In this document: positions 42,312-55,701 of the stretch, piece by piece | How positions within the stretch are numbered: position 1 is the stretch's first letter | Layout: the number at the start of each line of letters is the position of its first letter | Assembly (NCBI GenBank): GCA_036873135.1 | Contig: JAPTYO010000022.1 | Location: 3,716,979-3,780,978, forward strand | Source of the DNA: Clarkia xantiana subsp. parviflora | Lineage: Eukaryota; Streptophyta; Magnoliopsida; Myrtales; Onagraceae | Reading direction: 5' to 3' | Length of the DNA: 64,000 nucleotides | The notes under the pieces: generated by a model | Told to the model about the DNA's origin: nothing | The model's database searches: none | Seen by the model: the letters and a program-made list of their open reading frames with translations, nothing else | Position numbers and translations under genes: made by a program

Positions 42312-42960
42312 ATGACATCATCTTGTGTTAATGAGCTTTTGATTGAGACCAACTACGACTCGTGGAGCAAGCGCGACAGTGCAATGTTGGAGGATAATGG
42401 CCTAATAGGTCACATTAAGAAGTCCATGAGCTGCCCAGATGCTGTTCTGACCAAAGACCTAGCATTTGCCCATTTTCAATGGGAGCAAGATGACAAGAAA
42501 ACAAATGAGATATTGCTGACTGAGATGTCTCAGGAATTCCATGATGAGTATAAGGATGTTCCGATTACAAATGACATTTGGGATGCCCTCTTCCTGAGAT
42601 ATGGAAACGGCATGGCAGCAATCCTACATCCACTTATTCCAACGATGGAAGAAAGCTTAAACAACTACAGCAAGAGTGTACTTGAAAAGGTATATGATCT
42701 CTTTGACATGTTGAAACCACCTGAAGAAGAAGGCCAGGTGGGGAATGGGATAAAATTCAAGCCATCATCGGGGTCCTCTCGAAGTCTTAGAGAGCAGCCA
42801 AGGCTTTACTGACTGCCAGTGGTTCTGTGTTAGATCTTGCATCAGTCCTGAAATTCATCGAGATGGAACAAGCTCGACTGAAGTCAATACCAGGATGAGC
42901 TGGGCAAGGGAAGACAAAGAGGACGAACAAAGGAAAGAAACAACAGGCTGTCGACGGTAA
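42312..42960 (+). pseudogene. gag: Copia gag remnant, element D
   Basis: It opens MTSSCVNELLIETNYDSWSK, a UBN2-like copia Gag start, and continues to about 42735 in one frame. Compared with E a base is missing near 42738. In the restored frame a TAG stands at 42788-42790, in the same codon as a TAG in E at 50405-50407. No CCHC knuckle could be seen, unlike most copia Gags. Confidence 0.88.
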
Positions 42961-45900
42961 AATGTTGACCAAGCCTAAACCAGGCAATCTCCGACTAAAA
43001 TCAGAGATAGTCCGCGGGAACTCCAGTCCACGCCGAATAGGCGAAGGTAAAGGATCCAGCAAATCGCATCCTGAAAAGGTATGCGACGTTGGTTATGTAA
43101 TGGAAGCTCTTGTTTCCTTAACTTTCATGTTAACTGACTCAAATCCATCTTGGATTCTTGACTCAGGTGCGACGGACCACATAGCCAACGACAAAGGACT
43201 GTTCGCCAAGTTTAGGCGATTTCCAGAGGATTCTAAGAGGATATACATTGGAGACAACTCACAAGTTGAAGTCATAGGAGTAGGGAACTGCAAGTTGTTT
43301 ATGAACAATGGCAGGACCATACTACTTGAAAATGTCCTTTTTGCTCCTAGAATCTGTAGAAATGTTGTTTATGTTTCCGCTATGATGAATAATAATTATA
43401 TTTTATCATTTGAGAAGAACTTTGTTCGCATAAATAAAGGCAATGTCTTCTTTGGGCATGCTTATTCCTCTTATGGTCTCTTTATCATGGATATAAATGG
43501 ATGTGTGGATTCGAATAGGATGTATGCATTATCCTCCAGGGAAGCAGAGACTGGCGCGGCCGGATGGCACGCGAGGGTGGGACATATAAGCTATGATAGG
43601 GTCCATTCATTAGCACGAAGAGATATTTTTCCTGGTACCAGCAACGTGATTAAAATCACTTGCCATGATTGTCAAGCAGGAAAGTCCACTCGAAAACCGT
43701 TCGGAGAAGCTCGACGAGCCGAATATCCATTGCAGCTGATTCACTCCGACGTCTCAGGTCCAATAAATGTAACCGCTAGGAATAGAAATCGATACTTCGT
43801 AACTTTCATTGACGGCTTTACCCGTTATGGGTTTACTCATTTGATTACTCGTAAATCCGAGCCAATAGATTGCTTTAGAAACTTTCTAAACCTCGTAGAG
43901 AATCAACATGAGTGAAAGGTGAAAACCCTACGCATTGATAGAGGTGGAGAATATCTCTCTAATGATTTTGATAAGTTGTGCAAAGAAAGAGGGATAGCCC
44001 GTCAAACGACAATCCCCAACACACCACAGCAGAATGGTGTGGTTGAACGTCGTAATCGGACACTCCTAGATATAGTAAGAACCATGATGTCGCAGGAACA
44101 ATTATCAATCTCCTATTGGAGTGATGCGTTATTAAACGCCACTCATGTAGTAAACCTTGTCCCAACCAAAGCGGTAGATACAACGCCATATGAGCTGTGG
44201 CATGGAAGAGAATTAGATCTCACCAGACTGCGACCTTGGAGTTGCGCGGCCTTTACACATACAACTGACAGCCATTTCGGTAAGTTGGGACCCAGAGGAC
44301 TTAAGAGTATATTTATAAGGTATTCAAAGAACTCTAAGGGTTACGTATTCGTGTCAGCTCAAGAAAATGGTGGCGTGGTCGAACGTGAATCTAGTGACGT
44401 AACTTTCCTAGAGGACGAATTTCCGACGCTTGGAGAGATTAAAACAGATGAAGTATTGATTGAACTGGAGCAGGACAGCATTGATGATCAAGTCCCACTT
44501 ACTTCGAGTGGGAGATTTGAACCGGCAGCTCAAGTGAATGACATGGTTAATGATAATGGAAACATTTTTATATAAAATCCAGTGGGAGGTCCAAACCCTA
44601 CAATACAAGTCACTATTGCTGCAGGGACGAATCAAGTTGAACCTGATAATCATGTAGCCGGATCGATACCACAACCACCAATACTTCCCATTGTTTCCAA
44701 TGGGAGTCATCCGACCAACTTGGTTCCAGGTCCTAGTGATCAGGGAATTTATCTCGGAGATAGGATCCAGAGGTCAAGAGGTCATCCAAGGAAGGTTGTA
44801 GGTGAAGGTTCGAGCACTGCCCTTATTCCCAGTGGGAGTGATGCTCCGATAAGAAGCATTTTTCCAAGTGGGAGTACCGTTCTGAGTCAAGATGGGATCA
44901 ACGAGCCTAGACGTAGTCAAAGGCATAGAACTTCTCCTAAGAAGTATCCCATCGAGAGAGGAGAAATCTTCACTCTAACATTTATTGACGAACCAGTAAC
45001 GGTTCAAAAAGCGTTGGAAGGACCTCAAGCGAAGGAATAGAGGAATGCAATGGAGGAAGAGATCTCATTAATGAAAGTAAATTCGATATGGTCTTTAGTT
45101 GATTTACCTGCTGACCGCAGGGCCAAAGGAGCAAAGTGGGTTCTCAAACTGAAACTCACTGATGATGGAAAGGTCGAGCGATACAAAGCTTGACTTGTTG
45201 CGAAAGGATATACCCAACTTCACAGAGTGGACTTTAACGATACATACTCACCCACTGTGCGTTACACCACTTTCCGGGCCATTCTGGCCTTGGTCGCAAG
45301 TCTCGATCTCGAGTTGCACCAAATGAATGTTAAGACCGCATTCCTCCACGGAAACCTGGAGGAAGAGATCTACATGGAGCAACCGGAGGGTTTCATTACT
45401 CCTGGTAACGAACGTAAAGTTTGTAAATTCCAAAGGTCCATCTACGGTCTTAAACAGTCGTCTCGGCAATGGTACTGCAGATTCCACGAGGAAATCGTAG
45501 GAAACAGATTCTTGAATCTTCACGAGGATCCGTGCGTGTATTATAAGACCTCCGGGTCTAAGTATGTCATATTAACCTTATACGTGGACGACATACTCAT
45601 TGCTGCAAACGACGTGAGTTTTACGAAAAAGTAAAAGTCATGGTTGGCATCTGTATTTGAGATTAAATACATGGGAGAGGCCATGTACATCTTGGGCATT
45701 AAAATTGCAAGAGATCGGGCTACCCGGAAATTGTGTCTGTCTCAAGAAGCTTATATCAACAAATTGTTGAAAATGTTCAGATTACAGGATGCCAAACCCG
45801 TGGATACGCCGGTGGTGTTTGGGTGCGCACTGTCAAAACGTGACGGCCCCAAGAACCTGGCATAGCGTGAACAGATGAAGGGTGAGGAGTATTTAAGCAT

Positions 45901-46555
45901 GGTCGGTAGTTTGATATACGCCATGCAATGCACCCGTCCAGATATTTGTTACGCCGTGGGCCTAGTGGCACGTTTCTAATCAGATCCTAGCTATCAACAT
46001 TTAAAGGCTGTAAAACGAATTATTCGTTATCTGGAAGGTACTGCAGACTACGCACTGTGCTATGAGGGCAGGAAATTAGAATTGACCGGTTACAGTGACG
46101 CCGACCATGGTGACGATCCAGATGATCGTATGTCCACCACATAAGGAGTGTTTCTCCTTGCTAATGCCGCCACTTCATGGACGAGCAAGAAGCAAAGCTG
46201 TGTCGTGCTGTCCACGATGGAATCGGAATTCGTAGCTCTCTCCTAGAACGCACAGGAAGCGGTCTGGCTGAAAAGGCTTCTTACTGTGCTTCTTGATGGT
46301 GACGTCGGGAGTAAACATGTGAAGGTGTTCTCTGATAGTCAGGCAGCCATTGCGGCAGTAAAGAATCCGAAGTACCATAGTATGACCAAACACATTGATG
46401 TGAAATATTTTTATGCTAAATCTATGGTAGAAGACAATATAATCACTATGAAATACTTTTCCACTGATAACATGATTGCAGACCCATTAACTAAACCATT
46501 ACGCATGGATATATTCGAAAAGCATGTAAAACTGCTTGGTTTGCGTAGGGTTTAG
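42961..46555 (+). pseudogene. pol: Copia pol remnant (PR, IN, RT, RNase H), element D
   Basis: In order: protease DSGATDH (43160); GAG-pre-integrase WHARVGHISYDRVHSLARR with CHDCQAGK; integrase HSDVSGP, LRIDRGGEY and QQNGVVERRNR; RT from about 45050 with [28 protein letters not shown] and YVDDIL (45581-45598); RNase H with [23 protein letters not shown] and HIDVKYFY; end KLLGLRRV at 46555. Stops interrupt it at 43913, 44573, 45038, about 45191, 45632, 45863, 45977, 46142 and about 46244. Several look like C-to-T changes. The stop at 45977 is shared with E. Confidence 0.92.
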
Positions 46556-47239
46556 AAGTGGCGTGTATCTGTGATAACATTTTGATATTAGAAAGTTACA
46601 TTTTGTAAGCGAAAGAATTGCAACTGAGTTTATCGACGTCATAATGTTTTGATTACATCAAATTTTGGTCTATAAACTAAGTCGTAGAAGGACGCAATCC
46701 TCTGCCAAAACTATGTCGAATGTGGGTCTTACTCATCACACAGGTACGGTCGTCTTGCGGTGGAGGGAGGCCTCTACCAAGCAAGGCTGGCTAAGAATCA
46801 GGGGGATAAACCTGATTACGCAGAACTATCATCTAGTGTTGAAGTAACTCGACATGATCTTCGCTTTGCAGATCGCCGTGATGAACTTCTTTCATCATTA
46901 ATCCACATTCTGGGACAGATGAAAATATTTGATAGCATGATTTGACATATCCCATTCCTTTGAACTTAAACGTTCAGGTATGCTATCGACGCGTGCAACA
47001 TACTACGGGTGCCACGTCCGACCAATGGGTCACAACTCGGTGGTGCTAGGAAAGAATCCTCGTGATTCTGGCGGGCGCAAATTCTTCATCTCGAGCATGT
47101 GATTGATCCCGGGAGCCTTATGAAGAGGCACCCAAAGTATCCTCACGGACTCAGAACTCATATCTAAGGTCAGGCTTAATGTTTTCTTCCCGGCGTACGA
47201 GTGTAGTGCTGAACAAAAAGGCCCAGTGACCACGTCTTT
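46556..47239 (+). other. 3' untranslated region of element D, partly deleted
   Basis: It aligns with 54005-54678 of E up to CACGTCTTTG. The following ~400 bases of E are absent and a gypsy LTR piece stands there instead. Confidence 0.7.
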
Positions 47240-47858
47240 GATTCCCGGCAACTCTTCCTTGGACACCCCAAGTCCAAAACAGTCCGGAATACGCGCAGTA
47301 CCCGGACCGGGGGACTTCCGGATTGCCCTAAGGCAATCCGGACCCTGTCCGGATTGCTAGACATTCCGGGTAGGTCCGGATTACCGACTTTCTCCGCGCG
47401 CGTATCCTGATTATTTTGTCAAGTACGAGAAGTCAGTGCGCGCATAGTCCACCTTGATGACGGTATACGTTTTCCTTTATACCGGCATCAAACCATTCAA
47501 AACTGGGCACGATCCTTTGGTTCCCTATAAATAGGGGCCTAGGTCTCCCATTTTAAACAACTCCCTCATTCTGGCATTTAGTGCTCTGACTTCTCTCTAA
47601 AAAGGCTTTCTCTCTTTAGAGATTTTGACTTGAGCGTCGGAGAGGGCCCAACTAGCATCCCCCCGTCTCCCACGCTGGTTACTGTCCCTTGTGCAGGATC
47701 CAGACTTCGAGAGATCAAGGTCGGGAAGTTGAAGATTAGTTCGAGGATCGTGTTTTAAGGATCGCGGCATTCAGACAGATACCGGTTCCCGTGCATACAT
47801 CCGGAGCCCGTTCGTGAAAAAGAAGCCCGAAGCTACCCAAGTGGAAGCAGACTTAACA
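47240..47858 (+). repeat. Gypsy-like LTR piece within the 3' end of element D
   Basis: It shares CCTATAAATAGGG, a GAGCGTCGGAGAGGGC block, CTTGTGCAGGATCC and the end CAGACTTAACA with the LTR at 34137-34768. The 5' end (TGATGG) is missing. It replaces part of D's 3' untranslated region, so the arrangement is an insertion followed by deletion, not a clean solo LTR. Confidence 0.7.
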
Positions 47859-47863
47859 GGAGT

Positions 47864-48454
47864 TGTAAGCATATGGTGATGGGCACCGTAAATGGAAGCT
47901 CATTATATGTATATGGTACCTAAGTTAATTAGGTACATGTCACTTTAGGATATTGGGCCAGACCCAAATCCCAAATGACATGAGAGGCCCAAAATTGGGC
48001 CTCCCTATACTAGCATGGCCGACCGAAAATTAGATGGGGGTAAAGTGGACTTTTGTCCACTTTGCTCCTCCTATATATATGGGGAGTTAGGGGTTTTATT
48101 AGGGTTAATCACAATTCCCTTTAAGTGGTGTTTTGAGAGAAAACCCTTCCCCCAAGAACACCATACTTCGGTCGAACCATATATTCACCAAGGGTGTGCC
48201 AATTTGCTTTCGAGCAAACATTCCAGAGATCTGTCCCTCGCCAAGAACCGATCAGAGGCTTTGCTGTGAAGAATATACCACATAAGGCTTCCTTCACAAG
48301 AACCCCTACCGGAGGATCGTGAACTCCCTCCTGCAAAGATCTTGGGACTACGGACAACTGTAGAGGTATGTGCAAATCTTCTGCTACGTAATTTAGATTA
48401 CTAGCATGTACCATGGTTTTAGTTTCCGTAGTGATTACTCCCCGTAATCTAACA
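47864..48454 (+). repeat. 3' LTR of element D (591 bp)
   Basis: It starts TGTAAGCATATGG, ends GTAATCTAACA, and has the palindrome at 48042-48063. AGATA follows. Confidence 0.9.
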
Positions 48455-49927
48455 AGATATTGACAACAAATATATATGTATTAGCCGAAATTTATATATA
48501 TATGTATATATTGTTGATTAATTTTGTCTTATAGATAGAATCTTGGCAATAAAGATTTGGCCAAATTTTAAATATATATATATATATGCAATATTGGAAA
48601 TTATTTTACATAATTAATATTTCTTGGTGGCTAAGTTGCGTTTTTAGTGGATTTTTAAACCCTACTTAGCCCACAAGAAACATTTCGGCCGAACCCTATG
48701 GGTTTAATGGACCGGTCCAATTTGCTAAAACGGAACGGATTAAACCAATCTGGATTTTCTTAATCGGTTCAACCTAGTCGTGTCGGGTCGAACCGGGGTA
48801 ACTAAGTGGATCTAACCGAAACGGTTTTGAGTGTTGAACCGAACTGAAATCCTATTTTATTGTCTGGTTCGGACCGAACAAGATTTTAAAATAAAACCGG
48901 CCTGAACCCGAACCGAATTTATGGAACCGAACCGGATTGAACCGAAATTGACTGAATCGGGCCGGATTTTTCAAAATCGAATTCAAGTCAACTAATAAAA
49001 TGGATGGTTAAATTTTAAAATCCAAATGTTTCAAACTTTAAAATAGTCTACACAGTGCTCGAAGGTTTAAAATTTTCACGTTTTAATTAAACCTTAATGC
49101 CTAGTTTCAATTATGGGGATGGATCTCGAAAATGCATGATTTTGGGATTGGATTTATTAGAACTGTCGTCTTGACTATGTCAAGCTAGCTGGAAATTGCA
49201 TGTTGGGGGCAGAGCCCTGGTTAAATATATGGTTTGCGCACTAGGATAGACATGTTATGATGGTTGCAATTGCCTAAGATTCATGTCTAGAAATTCGCAT
49301 AATTGACTGTAAGCATGAATTGCAACTCATCCCCTAATATTTTAAAAAAATTTAAAAACTAAAACCAGTCGCCAAATATGCATGTTTGATGTCGAAGTTT
49401 CATGTATGACATGTATGCTTGAATGTTGAGGATGTAGCTGCATGTAATAGTTTACTTAGGAAGTAGAATTATGTATGTGCTAGCATAAGTTCCTCGGAAC
49501 ATTAGGCGCATGACGCGTATGCATGCTGTGTGGTTTGGATGATGAATTTGGCTTGCTATGATGATTTGCTTGTGAAGTAGAATTGTATATGCTTGCATAA
49601 ATTCATCAGAATATTTTTCAAAAACAAAAAGGGCCTTGGGAAAGCCAAGATCGGGTATGCATGTTTTGAAATTCCCGTTCCGGTAATTTGCGATCAAAGA
49701 CGTTTTAAAAGACTAATCTATTGGATAGAAGACGACGGTAATGTGAACTCTTTCACAACCTCGTTCCCCCGGTCTACTGGCGGTCGGTTGGTTTAGATGG
49801 CTGAGGAATCATTATTTGTCGAATTTCATCTTAATAGTTATCTAATGTATGCAATTCTTTCTCAAAATTTTATTGTCTCCCTGATTGTACATGATTATCA
49901 ATGTGTTAGTAACAAATTACAGCATAG
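48455..49927 (+). other. Second part of the element E leader
   Basis: It begins with the AGATA duplication, then continues the E leader exactly where 39566 left off. It contains the CCGAACC-rich block (48740-48960) and then sequence parallel to D up to the gag start. Confidence 0.8.
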
Positions 49928-50785
49928 ATGGCTTCATCATGTCCTAATGAGCTTTTGATTGAGACAAACTACGACTCGTGGAGCAAACGCGTCAGTACAC
50001 TGCTGGAATGTCAAGGTTTTATAGACCACATTCAAACGGCGATGAGCTGTCCAGATGCTGGTCTCACTAAGGGACTAGCATTCGCCTATTTTCACTGTGA
50101 GCAAGATGACAAGAAAGCAAAGGAGATACTATTGTCTGAGATGTCTCAGGACTTCCATGACGAGTATACGGATGTTCCAGTAACAAAGGACATCTGGGAT
50201 GCACTTTTCCTGAAATACGGAAATGGCATAGCAGTTATACTGCACCCACTTATACCGGCTATGGAAGATTGACTAAACAACAACATCAAAAGTGTACTTG
50301 AAAAGGTATACGACCTCCTCGGCATGTTAAGACCACTAGAAGAAGAAAGTCAGATGGGTGAATGCGATAAAATTCAAGCCATCATCGGGATTCTCCTGAA
50401 GTCTTAGAGAGCACCCAAGGCTTTATTGATTGTTAGTGGCTCCGTGCTAGATCTTGCATCTGTCCTGAAATTAATTGAGATGGAAGAAGCTCGATTGTCA
50501 TCGATGTCGAAAGAAACAAAGATGTCAGGACAAGCTGGGCAGAGAAAGAGGAAGAAAATGAACAAGGGAAAAAAACAACAGGCCGTCGACAGTAAAATGT
50601 TGACTAAGCCTAAACAGGGCAGTCTCATATTAAAGTCTGAGATAGTCTGCGGGAACTCCAGCCCATGCCGCATAAGCAATGGTGCAGGGTCCAGCAAATT
50701 GCACCCTAAAAAGGTACGCGATGTTGGTTATGTTATGGAAGCTTTAGTTTCCTCAACCGTCGTGTTAACTGACTCAAATCCTTCT
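49928..50785 (+). pseudogene. gag: Copia gag remnant, element E
   Basis: It opens MASSCPNELLIETNYDSWSK and is collinear with D gag. Stops occur at about 50270 and at 50405-50407 (TAG, shared with D). The frame then runs on through a Lys-rich stretch (GQRKRKKMNKGKKQQ) into the protease. No CCHC knuckle was found. Confidence 0.87.
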
Positions 50786-53700
50786 TGGATTCTTGATTCA
50801 GGCGCAACGGACCACATAGCCAACAACAAAGGACTATTTGCCAAGTTTAGACGATTGCCGAAGGATTCTAAGAGGATATATATTGGCGACAACTCACAAG
50901 TTGATGTTATAGGAGTAGGGAACTGCAAATTTTCTATGAGCAATGGCAGGACCATACTTCTTGAAAATGTCCTTTTTGCTCCAAGAATCCGAAGAAATGT
51001 TGTTTCTGTTTCCGCTCTTATGAATAATAACTTTGTTTTATCATTTGAGAAGACCCTTGTTCAAATAAATAAAGGCAACTATATGGACATGCATTTTCCT
51101 CTAATGGTCTCATTATCATGGATTTGAATGGAAGTATCAATTCGAATAGAATGTATGCAATATCCTCCAGAGAAGCAGAGACTGAGGCGGCTGGATGGCA
51201 TGCGAGGCTCGGACATATAAGCTATGACAGGGTTCATTCGTTAGCTCGACGAGGGGTTCTACCCGGAACCAGCAATGTGGTTAAACACACTTGTCATGAC
51301 TGTCTAGCTGGAAAATCCACCCGCAAACCATTTGGTGAAGCACAACGAGTCGAGTACCCATTGCAGTTGATTCATTCCGACGTATGTGGACCAATGAACG
51401 TAACCGCTAGGGGTGTTAAACGATACTTCGTAACTTTCATTGACGACTTTACCCGTTGTGGATTTACTCATTTGATTACTCGCAAATCTGAGGCTATAGA
51501 TTGCTTTATAAGTTTTCTAAAGCTCAGTAGGAGCGAAAGGTGAAAACCTTATGCACTGATAGAGGTGGAGAATATCTCTCTAATGAGTTTGATGCAATGA
51601 AAGAGGGATTGCCCGTCAAACGACAATCCCGTACACACCACAATAAAATGGTGTGGCTGAACGTCGTAATCGAACACTCATTGACATGGTCAGAACCATG
51701 ATGTCGCAGGCACAACTACCGATCTCCTTTTGGGAAAACGCGTTATTGACTGCCATTCATGTAGTAATCCTTGTTCCGTTAAAAGCGGTAGACACGACAC
51801 CATATGAGACATGGACTGGTAGAGAGTTAGACCTTACCAGGTTGCGACCCTGGAGTTGCATGGCCTATACACATACAACTGATAGCCGTTTTGGCAAGTT
51901 GGGACCCAGAGGACTAAATAGTATCTTCATAAGGTATTCAGAGAACTCTAAGGGTTATGCATTTGTGTCAGCTCAAGAAAATGGTGGCGTGGTCGAACAT
52001 GAGTCCAGAGACGTTACATTCCTTGAGGAAGAATTTCTAACGCTTGGTGAAAACAAAACAGATGAAGTCTTGATCGAAATGGAGCAGGATGACAATGATG
52101 GTCAGGTCCCACTTACTTCGAGTTGGAGATTTGAGGCAGCAACACAAGTGAATGACATGGTAAATGAAGACGGAGACATTTTCATAGTAAATCGAGTGGG
52201 AGGAGACAATCTTACCACACAAATCACTGTTGTTGCAAGTGCGAATCAAGTTTAACCTGATAATCATGTAGCCGGGCCGCTGGATGAAAATCCAACAATA
52301 CCACAACTACCCACTGTTCCTAGTGGGAGTGGATTAACGATAAGAAGCATTATTCTGAGTGGGAGCAACGTTCAGACGAAGTCAAAGGAATTGAATTTCT
52401 CCCAAGAAGTATCCCATCGTGAAGGGTGAAATTTTCACTCTAACTTCTGTTGACGAACCGGTAACGGTTCAACAAGCGCTAAAGGACATCAAGCGAAGGA
52501 ATGTAGGAAAGCAATGGAAGAAGAGATCGCCTCAATGAAAGCCAATTCGGTATGGTCTTTAGGCGATTTGCCTGCTAACCGCAGAGCCAAAGGGGCTAAG
52601 TGGGTTCTGAAACTGAAACTAACTGTTGATGGAAATGTCGAGCGATACAAAGCCCGACTAGTTGCGAAAGGATACACCCAGCTTCACGGAGTGGACTTTG
52701 ATGAAACATACTCACCGACTGTGCGTTACACCACAGTCCGGGCCATCCTAGCCACTCTATCTAGAGCTGCACCAAATGGATGTTAAGACCGCGTTCCTCC
52801 ACGGAAACCTAGAGGAAGAGATCTATATGGAGCAACCGGAGGGTTTCATTAAATCCTGGTAACGATAGAAAAGTTTGTAAACTCCAAAGATATATTTACG
52901 GTCTTAAACAATCGTCTCGGCAATGGTATCGCATATTCTACGAGGAAATCGTTGGAAACGGATTCGTGAACCTCCACGATGATCCATGCGTGTATACAAA
53001 GACCTCTGAGTCTAAGTACATCATCTTAACCTTATATGTGGATGACATACTCATTGCTGCGAACGATGTGAGTTTCATGAATGAATCAAAGTCCTGGTTG
53101 GCATCTGTACTTGATATGAAAGACATGGGAGAGGCTACGTACATCTTGGGCATTAAAATTGCTAGAGATCGTGCCACCGGGAGGTTATGTCTATCTCAGG
53201 AGGCCTATGTCAACAAACTGTTGAAAAAGTTCAGATTACAGGATGCCAAATCTGTGGAGACGCCGGTAGTATTCGGGTGTGTGTTGTCAAAACGTGACGG
53301 CCCGAAGAACCAGCAAGAGCTTGAACAGATGAGGAGTGCAGAGTATCTAAGCATGGTCGGAAGTCTCATGTACGCCATGATTTGCACTCGTCCGGACATC
53401 TGTTACGATGTGGGCCTAGTAGCAAGATTCTAATCAGCCCCTGGCTATAAACATTTAAAGGCTGTAAAATGGATCATACGTTATCTGAAAGGTACTGCCG
53501 ACTACGTATTGTGCTATGAGGGCTGGAAGTTAGAATTGACCGGTTTCAGTGACGCCGACCATGGTGGCGATCCAGACGATCATAAGTCCACCACAAGATG
53601 AGTCTTTCTCCTTTCAAATGTCGTCATTTCATGGACGAGCAAGAAGCAATCGTGTGTCGTGTTGTTTACGATGGAATCAGAATTCGTTGCTCTCTCCAAA

Positions 53701-54004
53701 AATGCACAGAAAGCAGTCTAGCTGAAAAGGCTTCTTACTACGTTTCTTGATGACGATGTCGGGAGTAACCCTGATAAGGTGTACTCAGTCAGGTAGCTAT
53801 TGCAGCAGTTAAGAATCCAAAGTACCATAGTAGGACTAAACACATTAATGTGAAATATAATTATGCTAAATCTATGGTAGAAACAACATAATCACTTTAG
53901 AATACTCACCCTCTGATGACATGGTAGCGGACCCATTAACTAAACCATTACACAAAGAGACATTTGAAAAGCACGTTAAACTGCTTGGATTGCGTAGGGT
54001 TTAA
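50786..54004 (+). pseudogene. pol: Copia pol remnant (PR, IN, RT, RNase H), element E
   Basis: Protease DSGATDH is at 50795. The frame breaks near 51100. Then come WHARLGHISYDRVHSLARR, CHDCLAGK, HSDVCGPMNV and FVTFIDDFTRCG to 51543, and integrase after another break (AERRNRTLIDMVRTMMSQ). RT from 52514 has GAKWVLKLKL and VERYKARLVAKGYTQLHGVD, frame breaks near 52760 and 52850, and YVDDIL at 53035. RNase H ends KLLGLRRV at 54004. A TAA at 53431-53433 (VARF-stop) is in the same codon as the stop at 45977 in D. Confidence 0.9.
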
Positions 54005-55102
54005 AAGTGGGCATGTATCTGTGATAACATTTTGATAATTAAAAGTTACATTTTTTTATAAATGAAAGAATTGCAAATCGAGTTTATGATTCATCGACGT
54101 CATAATGTTTGATTACATAAAATTTTAGGGTCTATAAACTGAGTCCTAGGATGACGCAATCCTCTGCCTGAATTATGTCGAATGTGGGCACTGCCTTGTC
54201 ACACAGGCACGGTCGTCTTGTAGGAGAGGCGGACCTCTACCATAAAAAGATTGGTTAAGAACCAGGGGGTAAACTTGGTTACGCAAAACAATCATTTAGT
54301 TTCAGAGTAACACGACACGATCTTCGTTTTGCACATCGCCGTGATGAACACATTCTGGGCCAGATGAAAATTCTGCAATGGCATTGTTGACATATCCCCC
54401 TCCTGACAATGTTCGGGTATGCTATCGACGCATGCTTCATACTACGCGTGCCATATTAGACCATGGGGTCAGGCTCAGTTGTGCTAGGTAGAATTCTCGA
54501 GATTCGGATGGGCGCAAACTTCTTCACCTCGAGCATGTGATTCATCCCGGGAGCCTTATGAAGAGGCACCAGAAGTATCCTCATGGACTCAGAACTCATA
54601 TCTAAGGTCATGCTCAATGTTCGCTTCCCGGCGTACGAGCGTAGTGCTGAAGAAAAAGGCCAAGTGACCACGTCTTTGGAAACCGGTTGGGTTTGACTAA
54701 GGGTATGAGCGATGGGGATGGTCAAGTTCACCTGTAATTTACCGACTCTTGTATTCACTAGGTGGCCACCAACCGGATATTAGTTGAAGGTTGTGAATCC
54801 TTGTACGGATGCCTTGGAGAAGTATTCCTATGTGAAAACTAGGCAATTGGAGAATTAATAGTTGACCTAGGATACAACGCGATACAATTTAATATTTTTA
54901 ACAGGTTGATTGGAAATAGGGAATCAACGTTCCGCGGGCGCTACAACACTCCTAACAGATGATTAGCACGATGCCCGTCGTATCCGCCGTTTGCACGGCA
55001 AACCTCGTATGAACTATTCAGAAGCAGGGGCAAGATCGGAAGAATGAAATGTTGATACTATTTGGACAACAATACATTAACAAGCACCCGGCGAGAGGGA
55101 GC
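54005..55102 (+). other. 3' untranslated region and polypurine tract of element E
   Basis: Non-coding. It is the reverse-complement counterpart of the F region. It ends CGGCGAGAGGGAGC, the purine tract, at 55102. Confidence 0.75.
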
Positions 55103-55701
55103 TGTTAGCATATGGTGATTGGGCGCCGTAAATGGAAGCCCATTAATATGTATATGTTACCTGAGAAAATTGGGTAAATGTCACATTAGGGAAATCGGGC
55201 TAGACCCAAATCCCAATTGACATGAGAGGCCCAAAATTGTGCCTCCCTTATACACTAGGCCGGCTGAAAGTGAGGAGTGGGCAAAGTGGACTTTTGTCCA
55301 CTTTGCTCCTCCTATATGTAGGGAGTGTTAGGGGTTTTATTTAATTAGATCATAATTTCTGATTTGTGGTAATTTAAGAGAAAACCCCTCCTCCCTAAAT
55401 ACCTCACTTTGGCCAAACCACCTACACCACCAAGGGTGTGCCAATTTTCTTTGAGCAAACACTCCGGAGATCTGTCCCTGCCAAGAATCGATCAGAGGCT
55501 TTGCTGTGGAGACTATACCGCGTAGGGCTTCCTTAACAAGAACCTCTACGGGTTCCGTCCGGTGGATCGAGAACTCCCTCAGCAAGATCTTGGGAATATA
55601 GAAAGCGTTTAAGGTATGTCCACATCTTCCGTTGCGTAATTGTGATTACTAGCATGTACCCTATTTTGAGTTTCCGTAGTATTTTGCCCCGTAATCCAAC
55701 A
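55103..55701 (+). repeat. 3' LTR of element E (599 bp)
   Basis: It starts TGTTAGCATATGG, ends GTAATCCAACA, and has the palindrome at 55283-55304. CTCTT follows at 55702-55706. Confidence 0.92.

Larger units (their letters stand above)
39567..48454 (+). mobile_element. Element D: Ty1/copia element nested in the leader of element E (8,888 bp)
   Basis: LTRs 39567-40161 and 47864-48454 share a subfamily pattern (GGGCACCGTAAATG, TTACCTAAGTTAATTAGG) different from E. AGATA flanks both sides (39562-39566 and 48455-48459). Removing D and one AGATA restores a leader that aligns with D's own leader at about 40735-40765. LTR differences, counted roughly by eye, are 6-7 %, so D is several times older than B. 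pol carries about nine stops. Its 3' end carries a gypsy LTR piece. Confidence 0.93.
38416..55701 (+). mobile_element. Element E: Ty1/copia element containing nested element D
   Basis: Both outer LTRs (38416-39010 and 55103-55701) are of one subfamily (GGGCGCCGTAAATG, TTACCTGAG). The duplication CTCTT lies outside them. The internal part is split: PBS and first leader at 39012-39566, then element D, then leader, gag and pol from 48460 to 54004. Without D it is about 8.4 kb. It is dead: gag and pol carry many stops and frameshifts. Confidence 0.92.

Noticed and set aside
47240..47858. Clean solo LTR in element D
   Set aside because: The 5' terminus and part of the surrounding copia sequence are missing, so it is a rearranged piece.
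39567..55701. Tandem LTR-INT-LTR-INT-LTR array by unequal recombination
   Set aside because: The two LTR pairs belong to different subfamilies, and exact duplications CTCTT and AGATA show nested insertions.
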